The notes under the pieces are model-generated. The model was given only the letters and a program-made list of their open reading frames with translations. It made no database searches and was not told the DNA's origin. This document shows, one piece after another, positions 7,211 through 15,743 of a stretch of DNA of 64,000 bases. The stretch's first letter is position 1, and every line of letters begins with the position of its first letter. A program made the position numbers and the translations under genes. Source of the DNA: UBA2266 sp964406945 (GTDB lineage Bacteria > Planctomycetota > Phycisphaerae > Sedimentisphaerales > Anaerobacaceae). The stretch is taken from positions 1 through 64,000 of the forward strand of contig CAYOTO010000003.1 of NCBI GenBank assembly GCA_964406945.1. The letters are read 5' to 3'.

Positions 7211-8719
7211 ATGAAATGCAGCTTGAAATTCAGTAGATTGTCCTTATATCTATTGGCCGGGTGCATTACCTTAAGCGGTTGCGCCAATATTGACCCTTGG
7301 GGTGAATTCGACAGTCTGCCCGCATCTCGCTCTCAATCGTTTGACGCCGAGATCGATGCGGATGAGTCGGTTACAGGTGACTCACCTGACCTGGCAAGCG
7401 AGTTGGCCGGGCGGACTCTTTCGCTGGATGAGTGTGTCACTATTGCCCTGGAGCATAATCCTCGAACCGCCGAATCCTGGCAGGCGATTCGCGCCGCGGC
7501 TGCACAAGTCGGCCGGGCCAAGGCCGATTACTTGCCGGCCATCGGCTTAACATCCGGCGCCGCGCGTGGTGATACAGTCGAGTTGAATCGTCAGATGGAT
7601 TTGGGGGCATACAATCGGTACAATGCCGTTTTTGGGTTTCGATGGGTTCTTTTCGATGGGGGCGGACGAGAGGCCCGTGTCGATGCCGCGACGGCCAAGG
7701 TGCTGGAGGCCGGATTCCGTCACAACGCCGCCCTGCAGGATATGGCACTGGCGGTGGTCGAGTCGTACCACAACGTGCTGGCGGCAAGAAGCTTCCTGGC
7801 ACTTGCCGAGGAAACGGTTCGCCAGCGGGACTACCAGCTTCGACTCGCCCAAGCCCGGCATCGCGCCGGTGTTGTCAGCAAGTCCGACGTGCTGCGGGCG
7901 CAAACGGACAGGGCCGACGCGGAGTTGAGCTTGGTGCGGGCAAAGAATTCAGTCGAGGTCGTAAAGGGACGCCTGGCCACCGCAATGGGTGTGTCGGCAT
8001 CCGGCGATTTTCAGATCGCCGCGTTGCCTGAGGTCGAGTATGCTGAACAACTGACCGACCTCCAGGGTTTGCTTGATGAGGCTGCTCGCAATCGTCCGGA
8101 GTTGAAGACCGCCGTCGCCCGGGTCCGCAGCGAGCAAGCGGGGGTCCGGCTCGCCGAGTCACGGTACTGGCCGACGGTCACCCTGGACTCCGGCTTCGGC
8201 TGGTTGAGCCGAGAGTTTCCACCCGACATGCGTCATTGGATTGTTGGAGGCTCGCTTGATGTGCCCCTGTTCACCGGCTTCGACCGCAACTACCAGTTGC
8301 ACGGCAGCAAGGCCGGGTTAGGCGCCGCAATAGCTGGGTACGAAGCTGCTCTTCGAGGCGTGGAGTTGGAGGTATGGACGGCGTACTGGCAAACCATCGA
8401 GGCCGGCCAGGCCATTGCGGCCGCTGAGCACTTCGTTGCCAGTGCCGAAGAGAGCGCCCGTGTGGCCGAGGGTCAATACAAGAACGGAACCGGTTCGATC
8501 ATCGGGCTGATCGACGCCCAGACTGCACGGACCGCTGCAAACAATCGGCTTATCCAGGCCCGGCTGGATTGGCGAATCGCCCGGGCGAGGTTTGCGCATG
8601 CTGCGGGGCGGTCCCTGATCGAGCAAACCGAACCGGTTCTGAAGAAAGAAAACGATTCAACGACGGTTGCGCCTGCTTCTGCAAGTGCAAGCCGCGTACT
8701 TTCCCAGCCATCGCGGTGA
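7211..8719 (+). CDS. TolC-like outer membrane efflux lipoprotein
   Basis: This 502-aa protein is the outer-membrane channel of a tripartite pump. A lipoprotein signal (LYLLAGCITLSGC) puts the acylated cysteine near residue 24. Two outer-membrane efflux protein repeats follow. The first contains LSLDECVTIALEHNPRTAES, YNAVFGFRWVLFDGGGREA and the helical RQRDYQLRLAQARHRAGVVS segment. The second contains ARNRPELKTAVARVRSEQAG, GGSLDVPLFTGFDRNYQL and EGQYKNGTGSIIGLIDAQTA. These are hallmarks of the NodT/OprM-type TolC superfamily. The membrane-fusion and RND genes lie downstream, separated by one methyltransferase gene. Confidence 0.93.
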   Translation: MKCSLKFSRLSLYLLAGCITLSGCANIDPWGEFDSLPASRSQSFDAEIDADESVTGDSPDLASELAGRTLSLDECVTIALEHNPRTAESWQAIRAAAAQVGRAKADYLPAIGLTSGAARGDTVELNRQMDLGAYNRYNAVFGFRWVLFDGGGREARVDAATAKVLEAGFRHNAALQDMALAVVESYHNVLAARSFLALAEETVRQRDYQLRLAQARHRAGVVSKSDVLRAQTDRADAELSLVRAKNSVEVVKGRLATAMGVSASGDFQIAALPEVEYAEQLTDLQGLLDEAARNRPELKTAVARVRSEQAGVRLAESRYWPTVTLDSGFGWLSREFPPDMRHWIVGGSLDVPLFTGFDRNYQLHGSKAGLGAAIAGYEAALRGVELEVWTAYWQTIEAGQAIAAAEHFVASAEESARVAEGQYKNGTGSIIGLIDAQTARTAANNRLIQARLDWRIARARFAHAAGRSLIEQTEPVLKKENDSTTVAPASASASRVLSQPSR

Positions 8720-8759
8720 TTGTGCCGTTGTTAATGCAGTTTTGATAAGGAGCATGAAC

Positions 8760-9515
8760 ATGAAACGTGTTTGGAACCTCGTTTGCAAATTAGCCCTGGC
8801 CGTTTGTCTGGCGGCGCTTGTAGCGCCCGCGTGGACTGACACCGAAGACAGAGCATCGTCGAACAAGGCCGAGCGACCAGTGCCGGATTGGTATCCCTGT
8901 GTGGCCTCGGATATTCTGGAGTGGTCCAAGCCTGAGCCGGGCGTATGGGTCGATTTGGGCGCCGGTTCAGGCGGGGTCGGCCTGGCGGTCGCGTCATCGA
9001 AGAATCAGGCTGCTTCCCAGAGCACGATAATCTTATTGGATCCCGATGCTGCGGCGCTTTCTCAAGCATTAGAAAAGGGTCGAAGAAAAGACTTACACAA
9101 CCGGTTGGTTGCTATTGTGGGCGTGGCCGAAAAGATGCCGCTTCCCGACAAATCGGTGGATCTTGTTTTCAGCCGCGGCTCGATCTGGTTCTGGAAAGAT
9201 CGGGTCAAGGGCATTCGAGAGGTCTATCGTGTGTTGCGGCCCGGTGGAAAAGCGATGCTCGGAGGCGGCCTGGGCAGTGAATACCCCGAATGGGCCCGTC
9301 GCGAATTCATGCGGAGAAGGCACGGCCATTGGAACGCCGATTCGCCCCAGGCGAAGAAGTTCGTCCGGCTCAGGGATCCCAATACGATTGGCCGGTGGGC
9401 GAAAGATGCGGGAATCCCCGATTTCGAGGTCATCGGCCATGGCGCCGTGCCTCCGGACGATCCGCGCGCAGGGTCGGGCACCTGGCTGCGGTTTACCAAG
9501 CCGAAAAATGAATGA
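8760..9515 (+). CDS. exported class I SAM-dependent methyltransferase
   Basis: This 251-aa protein combines a signal peptide (VWNLVCKLALAVCLAALVAPAWT) with a class I methyltransferase domain. Motif I VDLGAGSGGVGLAVA is at about residues 64-78, an acidic residue ending the second strand is in ILLDPDAAAL, and the post-I motif KMPLPDKSVDLVFSRGSIWF is followed by VYRVLRPGGKAMLGGGLG. AAGGAG at 8747-8752 suits the ATG at 8760 (7-base spacing) better than the one at 8754. No ArsM-type paired cysteines are seen. Methyltransferases rarely carry export signals because SAM is cytoplasmic, so it may be membrane-anchored facing inward, or exported and non-catalytic. Its place between channel and pump genes is unusual. 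Confidence 0.82.
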   Translation: MKRVWNLVCKLALAVCLAALVAPAWTDTEDRASSNKAERPVPDWYPCVASDILEWSKPEPGVWVDLGAGSGGVGLAVASSKNQAASQSTIILLDPDAAALSQALEKGRRKDLHNRLVAIVGVAEKMPLPDKSVDLVFSRGSIWFWKDRVKGIREVYRVLRPGGKAMLGGGLGSEYPEWARREFMRRRHGHWNADSPQAKKFVRLRDPNTIGRWAKDAGIPDFEVIGHGAVPPDDPRAGSGTWLRFTKPKNE

Positions 9516-9635
9516 GTATGGCTACCCATCGCGTCGCGGGTGCAAACAAACTGGCGAACCGTTATGGCGCGATTCAATCGGGTCGTGAGCTGATGTGACT
9601 CAACGAGTTCAACCACATTCGCCGGAAGAAAGTGA

Positions 9636-10988
9636 GTGATTTTGAAAAAGACCGCAAAGCGGCTGATTGTGCTGGTGCTGGCTGTTGCAGTCGGTGCGGT
9701 GGGAGTCTGGTACAGCCTCTCAAGCAAAGGCGCCCGAACATCCCCGCAGAACCCTCCAAAGAAGCCCAAGCCGTTGCAGGTGGAAGTTCAACCGGTGCGA
9801 CGGGGTGAGATTGTCCAGCAGTTGGAGCTTAGCGGCGAGATCGTGGCTACCGACTCGGTCGTGATCGCCGCTACTAAAGAAGGCCCGCTCACCTACTGTC
9901 CATGGCGAGAAGGAAACACCGTGAAGGCGGGCGAGAAGCTTATTGAGATCGACCGTGAAGTGCATCGCGCAGAGGTCCAGGCGGCAGAGGCGGCGCTGGA
10001 TGTCGCGCGTGCCAAGCTGGACGATCTGGAAGCCGGGGCCAGGCCGGAGGAGATCGAGAAGGCCGAGGCCAACGTCCGGCGGTGGCAGGCGACGCTGACC
10101 GAGGCTCGAAGCGCCTATGAACGTCAGAAACAACTAATTGCAGACGAGTTCACATCGCAGCAAAGCGTCGACCAGGCCCGCGAGCGTCTGGACGTGGCCC
10201 GGGCCGAACTTGCCGCCGCTCAGGAAAACCTTCGCATGCTCAAGGCCGGACCGACCAAAACCGAGATCGCTGTCCAGGAGTCCACGGTCAAGGAAGCAGC
10301 TTCGCGGCTGGCCCTGGCTAAGGCACACCTGTCCGAGTGCATCGTCACCGCACCTTTCGATGGAGTGATCACCGCCGTCCACGTCCGCCCCGGCGACCTG
10401 GCCACTCCGCGAAGCCCGTTGCTCGAGATGTACGCCCCGGACTCGCTGGTCATTCGCTTCTCCGTGCCCGAGGCGCAGGCCTCGACCGTTCGGCCTGGCC
10501 TTCGGCTGCAAGCCACGCTGGATGCCTTCAACGGACGGGCGTTTGACGCCGAGATCGCTCGCATCTATCCCCAACTGGACGAAGCGATGCGAACCCGGAC
10601 CGTCGAGGCGAAGCTGACCGAACCGGCCGAGATCGTCCCGCACATGTTCGCCCGTCTGAAGCTCGAATTGAGGCGGGCCAACGATGCCGTCCTGGTTCCG
10701 GCCGAGGCCGTCCTGACCGCGCCGACAGGCGAGCGCTATGTCTTCGTGCTCGATCAGGGCAAGGTCCTTCGGCGGGCAGTTGAAGTCGGTATCGAACAGC
10801 ACAAGATGATCCAGGCAATCAGCGGGCTCGAACCCGGTCAGCGCGTCGTCGTGGCCGGCCAGGCCGCGCTGCGCAACGGCCAGCCCGTCCGCGTGCCAGG
10901 CCAACAACCTCAAGGTGGAGGTGGGGCTGGCAGAGGTAGGCGACAAGCTGCCAACGGTCCGCGTCCGAATGCGGGGGCCGGCCGATGA
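9636..10988 (+). CDS. RND efflux membrane-fusion protein (HlyD/AcrA type)
   Basis: This 450-aa periplasmic adaptor starts at GTG 9636. A membrane anchor (LIVLVLAVAVGAVGVWYSL) is followed by the lipoyl/barrel strands QVEVQPVRRGEIVQQLELSG and a long alpha-hairpin coiled coil at about residues 105-225 (EAALDVARAKLDDLEAGARP through AQENLRMLKAGPTKTE). The second half-lipoyl motif is CIVTAPFDGVITAVHVRPGD, and beta-barrel and membrane-proximal domains run to about residue 405. The C-terminal tail is Gly/Gln/Arg-rich and low complexity. The stop overlaps the RND pump start (ATGA at 10985), so the two are translationally coupled. Confidence 0.93.
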   Translation: MILKKTAKRLIVLVLAVAVGAVGVWYSLSSKGARTSPQNPPKKPKPLQVEVQPVRRGEIVQQLELSGEIVATDSVVIAATKEGPLTYCPWREGNTVKAGEKLIEIDREVHRAEVQAAEAALDVARAKLDDLEAGARPEEIEKAEANVRRWQATLTEARSAYERQKQLIADEFTSQQSVDQARERLDVARAELAAAQENLRMLKAGPTKTEIAVQESTVKEAASRLALAKAHLSECIVTAPFDGVITAVHVRPGDLATPRSPLLEMYAPDSLVIRFSVPEAQASTVRPGLRLQATLDAFNGRAFDAEIARIYPQLDEAMRTRTVEAKLTEPAEIVPHMFARLKLELRRANDAVLVPAEAVLTAPTGERYVFVLDQGKVLRRAVEVGIEQHKMIQAISGLEPGQRVVVAGQAALRNGQPVRVPGQQPQGGGGAGRGRRQAANGPRPNAGAGR

Positions 10989-13900
10989 AAATTACCGAGT
11001 TCTCCGTCCATCGTCGTCTTGCTACCGGCGCGATTGCATTGGCGGCGGTTGTTCTGGGCCTGTACGGCCTGTGGCGGCTGCCCGTCGATTACCTGCCGGA
11101 GGTGACGTACCCCCTTGTAAAAGTCCACATCCGCTGGCCCGGCGCCACGGCCGAGGAAATCGACAAGGATATCGCCGATCCGGTGGAACGCTTGATGGCC
11201 ACGGTCGACTACCTCGACGACCTGGAATCGACGTGTCGTGAGGGAATCTACTCACTCGATGTCAGTTTTGAGTATGGGGCAGACGTGGATGTGGCGTTCC
11301 AGGATGTACTGGCCGCTTTGACCCGCGCCGAGCAGGATCTGCCGGACGATATCGACCCGCCGTATGTCTTCAAGGCGGACCCTTCGCAGTTGCCGGTGAT
11401 GCAACTGACGATCCGTTCCGACCGCTGGGGACCGGTTGAGCTGCGCGAGTGGACGGACAACTGGCTGCAGGATCGCATCCTGGCGGTGCGTGGCGTGGCG
11501 GGCACGGAGATCGTCGGCGGCCTGGAGCGGGAGATTCGCATCCTGCTCGATCCGTTGCTCATGGAGAAGCACCGCGTACCGCTCCAGACGGTTATGCAGC
11601 GCCTGGCCGACGAGAACGTCGAGCAGACCGGGGGCCGCGTCACCGTCGGGCGTCGCGAGATCATCGCCCGCACCATGGGCGAGTTCGACGATCTTGAGCA
11701 AATCCGCTCCGTTCTCATTGAGCGGCGTGGGGGCAGCAAGCTCTATCTGCGTGACATTGCGGAGGTCGTCGATTCCCATGAAGAAGTGCGAGTCATTACG
11801 CGATTCAAAGGTCATCCCGCCGTGAAGCTCTCGGTTCTCAAGGAAGCCCAGGCTAACACAGTCGAGGTCGCCCGCACCGTGCAGCGACAACTGGACGAAT
11901 TGCGGCCCACGCTTCCGGAGGGAATCGATCTCGGGTTTGTTGAGAATCAGGCCGAGTACGTAGACGGGGCACTGGCGGGTGTCCGCGACGCGGCGATTCA
12001 GGCGATGATTCTGCTGGTGATCGTGGTCTGGCTGTTTCTGGGCAGTTTCCGCCAGGTGCTGGTTATGGTCGTCGCGCTGCCGATGACGCTGATCATCAAC
12101 TTCGGCGTGATGGAACTGGCCGGATTCTCGCTGAACATCTTCTCTCTTGGCGGGCTGGTCGTCGCCATCGGCGTGGTGCTGGACAACTCCATCGTCGTGA
12201 TCGAGAACATCAGCCGCCTCCGCCATGAACAACCCGACGGGACCGCCGACGCCCAAGCGGTTGTCGGCACAGCCGAAGTCGGACCGGCTATCGTTGCCGC
12301 CACCGTCTCCTTCCTGGCTTTGTTCGTCCCGTTCCTGCTCGTGCCGGGTCTGACCAGCCTGCTGTTCCGTGAACTGATCCTTGTAATTGCCGGTATCGTA
12401 ATCGTCAGTCTCACCGTAGCAGTGGCGATGACGCCGATGCTGACGACTCTGTTTTTCGGCGGGCGCACCAGCCGACGCCGGACCAGCCGATTCCAGCGAT
12501 TGTTCGACCGGTTTACTGACGGTTACGGCTGGTTGCTCGACCGCACCCTGCAGGGTGGATGGGCTGTGGTGTTAGCGTTTGTCGCAGTGCTGGGTCTGGC
12601 CTTCTGGATGCTCGGTCGAGTCGGCGGGGAGTTCCTGCCGCCGGTCGACGATGGACGCATCATGGTCAAGGTCCGCATGCCCACGGGCACCTCGGTTTGG
12701 GAGACCGACCGCATCCTGCAGCAGATCGAACAGCGTTTGGCGGACGACCCGCTTATCGAAAACACTTTCACACTTGCCGGTGGACAGGTCAAGGGGCTGT
12801 ACACCTACGAGGTGGCCAACGAGGGCCAGATCGACATCCAACTGGTGCCAAAGGCCCGCCGCGGCATCGGCACCAGTGAATACGTCACACAGCTTAAGCC
12901 GGTGATGGCGCAAGTGCCCGCTTCCGGCGGCAGAATCATGGCTCGCCAGATGCCCATCAAGGGCATCAAAGGACTGCGCGCCGCTGATGTCGTCGTCGAA
13001 GTTCGCGGCCAGGACATGGACACCCTCGTCGACCTGGCCGAGCGGACGGCGGAGGCGATGCGGCGGCTCGGACAGTTGCGTGATGTCTCCGTGTCCATGG
13101 ATGTCATTAAACCCGAATATCAGGTGCGGATAGATCGCACCAAGGCGGCCGAGTTGGGCGTGTCGGTGGGCGACATCTCCGGCACGCTGCGCTCGCTTAT
13201 CACCGGCGCGGTAGTCAGCCGCTACCGCGAGGCCGGGGAGTACTATGATATGCGAGTGCTGGTCCCCGAGAGTCAATTGACCTCCCGCCAGCGGGTAGAG
13301 AACCTTGTCGTCTCCGGCAGCGGCAACAGCGCCATTCGCGTTCGCGACGTGGCGAACGTCCGAGAAGCCGTCGGGCCGGTGGAGATCGTTCGCCAGAACC
13401 AGGTCAAGCAGGTCACCGTTGAGGCCAGCACCGCCGGGGTGGACCTTGCCACGGCCGTGGCCGATCTGCGCACCACGCTGAACAACCTCGACCGCCCGGC
13501 GGGATACGAGTTCGATTTCGGCGGGCAGGCCGAATTGATGGCCGACATGCGGCAGGCCATCGTCGCCGTGCTGGCCTTCGCGGTGTTCTTCTCCTTCATC
13601 GTCCTGACGGTCCAGTTCAACAGCGTCAAGCTCCCGGCCCTGATCCTGGGCAGCGCCCCGTTCTGCCTGACCGGCCTGGTGTTCGGCCTGTATGTCTCCG
13701 GCCTGGCCTTCGGAGCAACCGTCCTGATCGGCATCCTGGTGGTCATCGCCCTGACTGTCAACGACGGCGTGCTGCTGATGACCTTCGCCGAGGAACTCCA
13801 CCGGCGACAGGGCTTGCCCGGCCGCGATGCCGTCCTGCAAGCCGCGAAAATTCGACTCCGACCCCGACTGATGACCACGATCACCACGATGATCGGCTTC

Positions 13901-14056
13901 ACGCCCCTGGCCCTGAACCTCGGCGAAGGCGCGGACATGCTTCAGCCCATGGCCATCGGAGCCATCGGCGGCCTGGCCACCGAAGCCGTGGTCGCCTTGT
14001 TCTTCATGCCGTGCTTGTATGCCCTGGTTACGCGCAGCGGCTGTCCGAAGAGATGA
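10985..14056 (+). CDS. RND-family efflux pump, inner-membrane subunit
   Basis: This 1023-aa pump has the AcrB/MdtB architecture. TM1 is near residues 12-30, a large periplasmic domain follows, then TM2-TM6 at about 335-490, TM7 near 520, a second periplasmic domain, and TM8-TM12 at about 860-1015. The TM4 segment AIGVVLDNSIVVIEN and TM10 segment VIALTVNDGVLL hold the proton-relay positions. TM4 reads LDNS rather than the DGAV block usual in heavy-metal (HME) pumps, so it looks like the HAE/general type. Upstream regulators nevertheless resemble the cobalt-nickel system. GATGA coupling to the adaptor gene is clear. It probably exports a hydrophobic or complexed toxicant; the substrate is uncertain. 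Confidence 0.94.
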   Translation: MKITEFSVHRRLATGAIALAAVVLGLYGLWRLPVDYLPEVTYPLVKVHIRWPGATAEEIDKDIADPVERLMATVDYLDDLESTCREGIYSLDVSFEYGADVDVAFQDVLAALTRAEQDLPDDIDPPYVFKADPSQLPVMQLTIRSDRWGPVELREWTDNWLQDRILAVRGVAGTEIVGGLEREIRILLDPLLMEKHRVPLQTVMQRLADENVEQTGGRVTVGRREIIARTMGEFDDLEQIRSVLIERRGGSKLYLRDIAEVVDSHEEVRVITRFKGHPAVKLSVLKEAQANTVEVARTVQRQLDELRPTLPEGIDLGFVENQAEYVDGALAGVRDAAIQAMILLVIVVWLFLGSFRQVLVMVVALPMTLIINFGVMELAGFSLNIFSLGGLVVAIGVVLDNSIVVIENISRLRHEQPDGTADAQAVVGTAEVGPAIVAATVSFLALFVPFLLVPGLTSLLFRELILVIAGIVIVSLTVAVAMTPMLTTLFFGGRTSRRRTSRFQRLFDRFTDGYGWLLDRTLQGGWAVVLAFVAVLGLAFWMLGRVGGEFLPPVDDGRIMVKVRMPTGTSVWETDRILQQIEQRLADDPLIENTFTLAGGQVKGLYTYEVANEGQIDIQLVPKARRGIGTSEYVTQLKPVMAQVPASGGRIMARQMPIKGIKGLRAADVVVEVRGQDMDTLVDLAERTAEAMRRLGQLRDVSVSMDVIKPEYQVRIDRTKAAELGVSVGDISGTLRSLITGAVVSRYREAGEYYDMRVLVPESQLTSRQRVENLVVSGSGNSAIRVRDVANVREAVGPVEIVRQNQVKQVTVEASTAGVDLATAVADLRTTLNNLDRPAGYEFDFGGQAELMADMRQAIVAVLAFAVFFSFIVLTVQFNSVKLPALILGSAPFCLTGLVFGLYVSGLAFGATVLIGILVVIALTVNDGVLLMTFAEELHRRQGLPGRDAVLQAAKIRLRPRLMTTITTMIGFTPLALNLGEGADMLQPMAIGAIGGLATEAVVALFFMPCLYALVTRSGCPKR

Positions 14057-14084
14057 ATCGATGCTGACGCGGGTTACGGACAGT

Positions 14085-14480
14085 TATTTGTCTTCGAGCG
14101 TGAACATCTTGTACGGCCTGGCTGACAGCAAAAGAACTCGCACCTCTGGATGACGAAAAAACGCGCGCCGGCAAGGCGGCATCATCCTCACCATCCAGGA
14201 GTTGCTTGAAGCGCTGGAACTCATCGAGAATTACGAGGTCCGGTTCGAGTGCAGTGAGGCATACCTCGGCAAGCGTGCGGCGCAACTGCCCAATCAGTTT
14301 GAGAAGCACGTCGTTCTCGAAGCGTTAAATCCGATCGGTCGGCCGAGGCCGATGGAACATCTCGCAGCATTCCTTGATCTCATCGTACAGCGTGCCTTTT
14401 ATGGCTGCAGCGCGCCGGAACGACACCGCCAGGTCGCGGTCAATATCGTCGGCTCCGATATTCCGACAACGGGACCATTA
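14085..14480 (-). pseudogene. remnant of a superfamily 2 (SNF2/DEAD-like) helicase
   Basis: Read on the minus strand, about 14455-14323 gives DIDRDLAVSFRRAAAIKGTL, then YDEIKECCEMFHRPRPTDRI, then an in-frame TAA. The same frame continues to about 14150 with LIGQLRRTLAEVCLTALEPD and LVILDEFQRFKQLLDG, the DE-box (motif II) of the family. After one frameshift, RHPEVRVLLLSARPYKMF appears, matching motif III (normally LLLSATPYKM) with T changed to R, then a stop. At least one nonsense codon and one frameshift, with no flanking helicase sequence, mean this is dead gene debris. The rest of the 14,057-14,758 interval shows no gene I can support. Confidence 0.75.
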
Positions 14481-14758
14481 GCCGGACAGCAGGAACTTCC
14501 GCCGCGAGGCGGGGGCTGAAGGAAGCCGCAGGCAAAATGCCGGACTGACGAACAGAATCGCATATGAGGCGGCCACGTCGCACAGGAAGGCGCATATCTT
14601 CAAAGTCCAATAGCTGCACGGAAGGCATGGTCGTATATGTGGCAGGCATAGGCGAAAAGACAACCGGGAAACAGTTATAACGGATGACCTGCCCGGGGCA
14701 TTTCATAGAAAACACCGGAACGGCTTGTCCGGAGCCTCTCTCGAAACGTGTTTGGAAG

Positions 14759-15208
14759 CTACCTTGCTGCCTTGGCCCGCCTGATTACGGGTTTACTTTT
14801 TTGAGTCTTCTTTGCCTTCGGTTCCAGGACGCGCATTGCTTTTTTGACGCTGGCGACTTTAAGTACACCCGTAGTCCTGCCGCCCTTGGCCCCGGCCGTG
14901 CAGTATGCGTAAGATATGTTGATATGGTTGCGAGCCAGTTTCTCCGCTATGGTCGCCAAAGCACCGGACTTGTTAGCCAGGTTTACACACAGTACCTCGT
15001 GCTCACTGTACGGCACATTGATGCCGTTAAGAAGGTCTCTTGCTTTCTTCGGAGCTGTAAATACAACACGCATCACGCCGTGTTCCGCCGAATCAACCAT
15101 TGTCATAGCAGTGATGTTCACTTTGGCTTTTGCAAACTCACTGAGCAAATTCGCAAGCACTCCGGGTTTGTTGACCATAAAGATGGAAAATTGTGTCGCA
15201 ATATTCAT
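14759..15208 (-). CDS. double-ACT-domain protein
   Basis: This 149-aa soluble protein is made of two ACT-type regulatory domains. The first is at residues 4-70 (TQFSIFMVNKPGVLANLLSE, FAKAKVNITAMTMVDS). The second is at 71-135 (HEVLCVNLANKSGALATIAE, KLARNHINISYAYCT). ACT domains bind amino acids or other small ligands allosterically; stand-alone pairs are usually regulators of unknown target. The C-terminus is a lysine/arginine-rich tail (KAKKTQKSKPVIRRAKAAR) that could contact nucleic acid or a partner (inference). It is co-directional with, and 25 bases after, the STAS gene, so probably in the same operon. Confidence 0.82.
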   Translation of the reverse strand: MNIATQFSIFMVNKPGVLANLLSEFAKAKVNITAMTMVDSAEHGVMRVVFTAPKKARDLLNGINVPYSEHEVLCVNLANKSGALATIAEKLARNHINISYAYCTAGAKGGRTTGVLKVASVKKAMRVLEPKAKKTQKSKPVIRRAKAAR

Positions 15209-15233
15209 ATCAACCCCTTAATCCGTACAGAGA

Positions 15234-15596
15234 CTAAGTGTCACTCATTGTATCCAGCGCGCTCTGTTTGTCTTTGAAGAATTCAAACACTGTGTCGAGA
15301 TTGGTGATCTTGAAAACTCGATGCAACTGCGGATCGATGCCGCTGATGGCCACTCTGCCGCCGTAGTCGACGACCGTGGATCGCGTGTTCAGCAACAATC
15401 CCAGCACCTGGGATGAAAAAAACTTCACCCCGCTGAAGTCGAAAAGGGTCTGCCGAGGGGAATTGGCTTCGAGGAAATGAGCTATCTTCTGTGATGCAGC
15501 CGCAATTGCCTCTGAGTTACTGATCGAACTGCCTTTGAAGGCGATCACCGTTGTCAAGCCTTCCTCGGTTATCTCAACCTTCGCTGTTTCGTCCAT
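15234..15596 (-). CDS. STAS-domain protein, anti-sigma-factor-antagonist type
   Basis: This 120-aa single STAS domain has the core TLFDFSGVKFFSSQVLGLLL at about residues 68-87. This corresponds to the conserved D-x-S-G-V-x-x-x-x-S phosphorylation loop of SpoIIAA/RsbV, with serines at the expected site. Such proteins bind serine-kinase anti-sigma factors or act in signalling complexes when dephosphorylated. No cognate HATPase kinase or PP2C phosphatase gene is in the window, so the partner must be elsewhere. The downstream neighbour encodes a double-ACT protein. Confidence 0.85.
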   Translation of the reverse strand: MDETAKVEITEEGLTTVIAFKGSSISNSEAIAAASQKIAHFLEANSPRQTLFDFSGVKFFSSQVLGLLLNTRSTVVDYGGRVAISGIDPQLHRVFKITNLDTVFEFFKDKQSALDTMSDT

Positions 15597-15743
15597 ACCG
15601 GTTTCGTACTTTCCGTTTCCTTCTGCTGAATTTATCGGAATTTAAGGCACGCGGATTAACACTACCTATATCTTACTTATGAAAAATCGTCTGACAACCC
15701 CAAAAGCTCTTTCTCCCGGTTTTCATGTAGATCGGACGGATAA

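Noticed and set aside
12572..13840. 422-codon minus-strand open frame opposite the RND pump gene
   Set aside because: It is a mirror of a GC-rich coding sequence, its composition is His/Gln/Gly/Asp-biased, and no motif or ribosome site is present.
14202..14519. 105-codon plus-strand frame in the gap after the RND gene
   Set aside because: It is antisense to the helicase remnant, whose minus-strand motifs are far more convincing.
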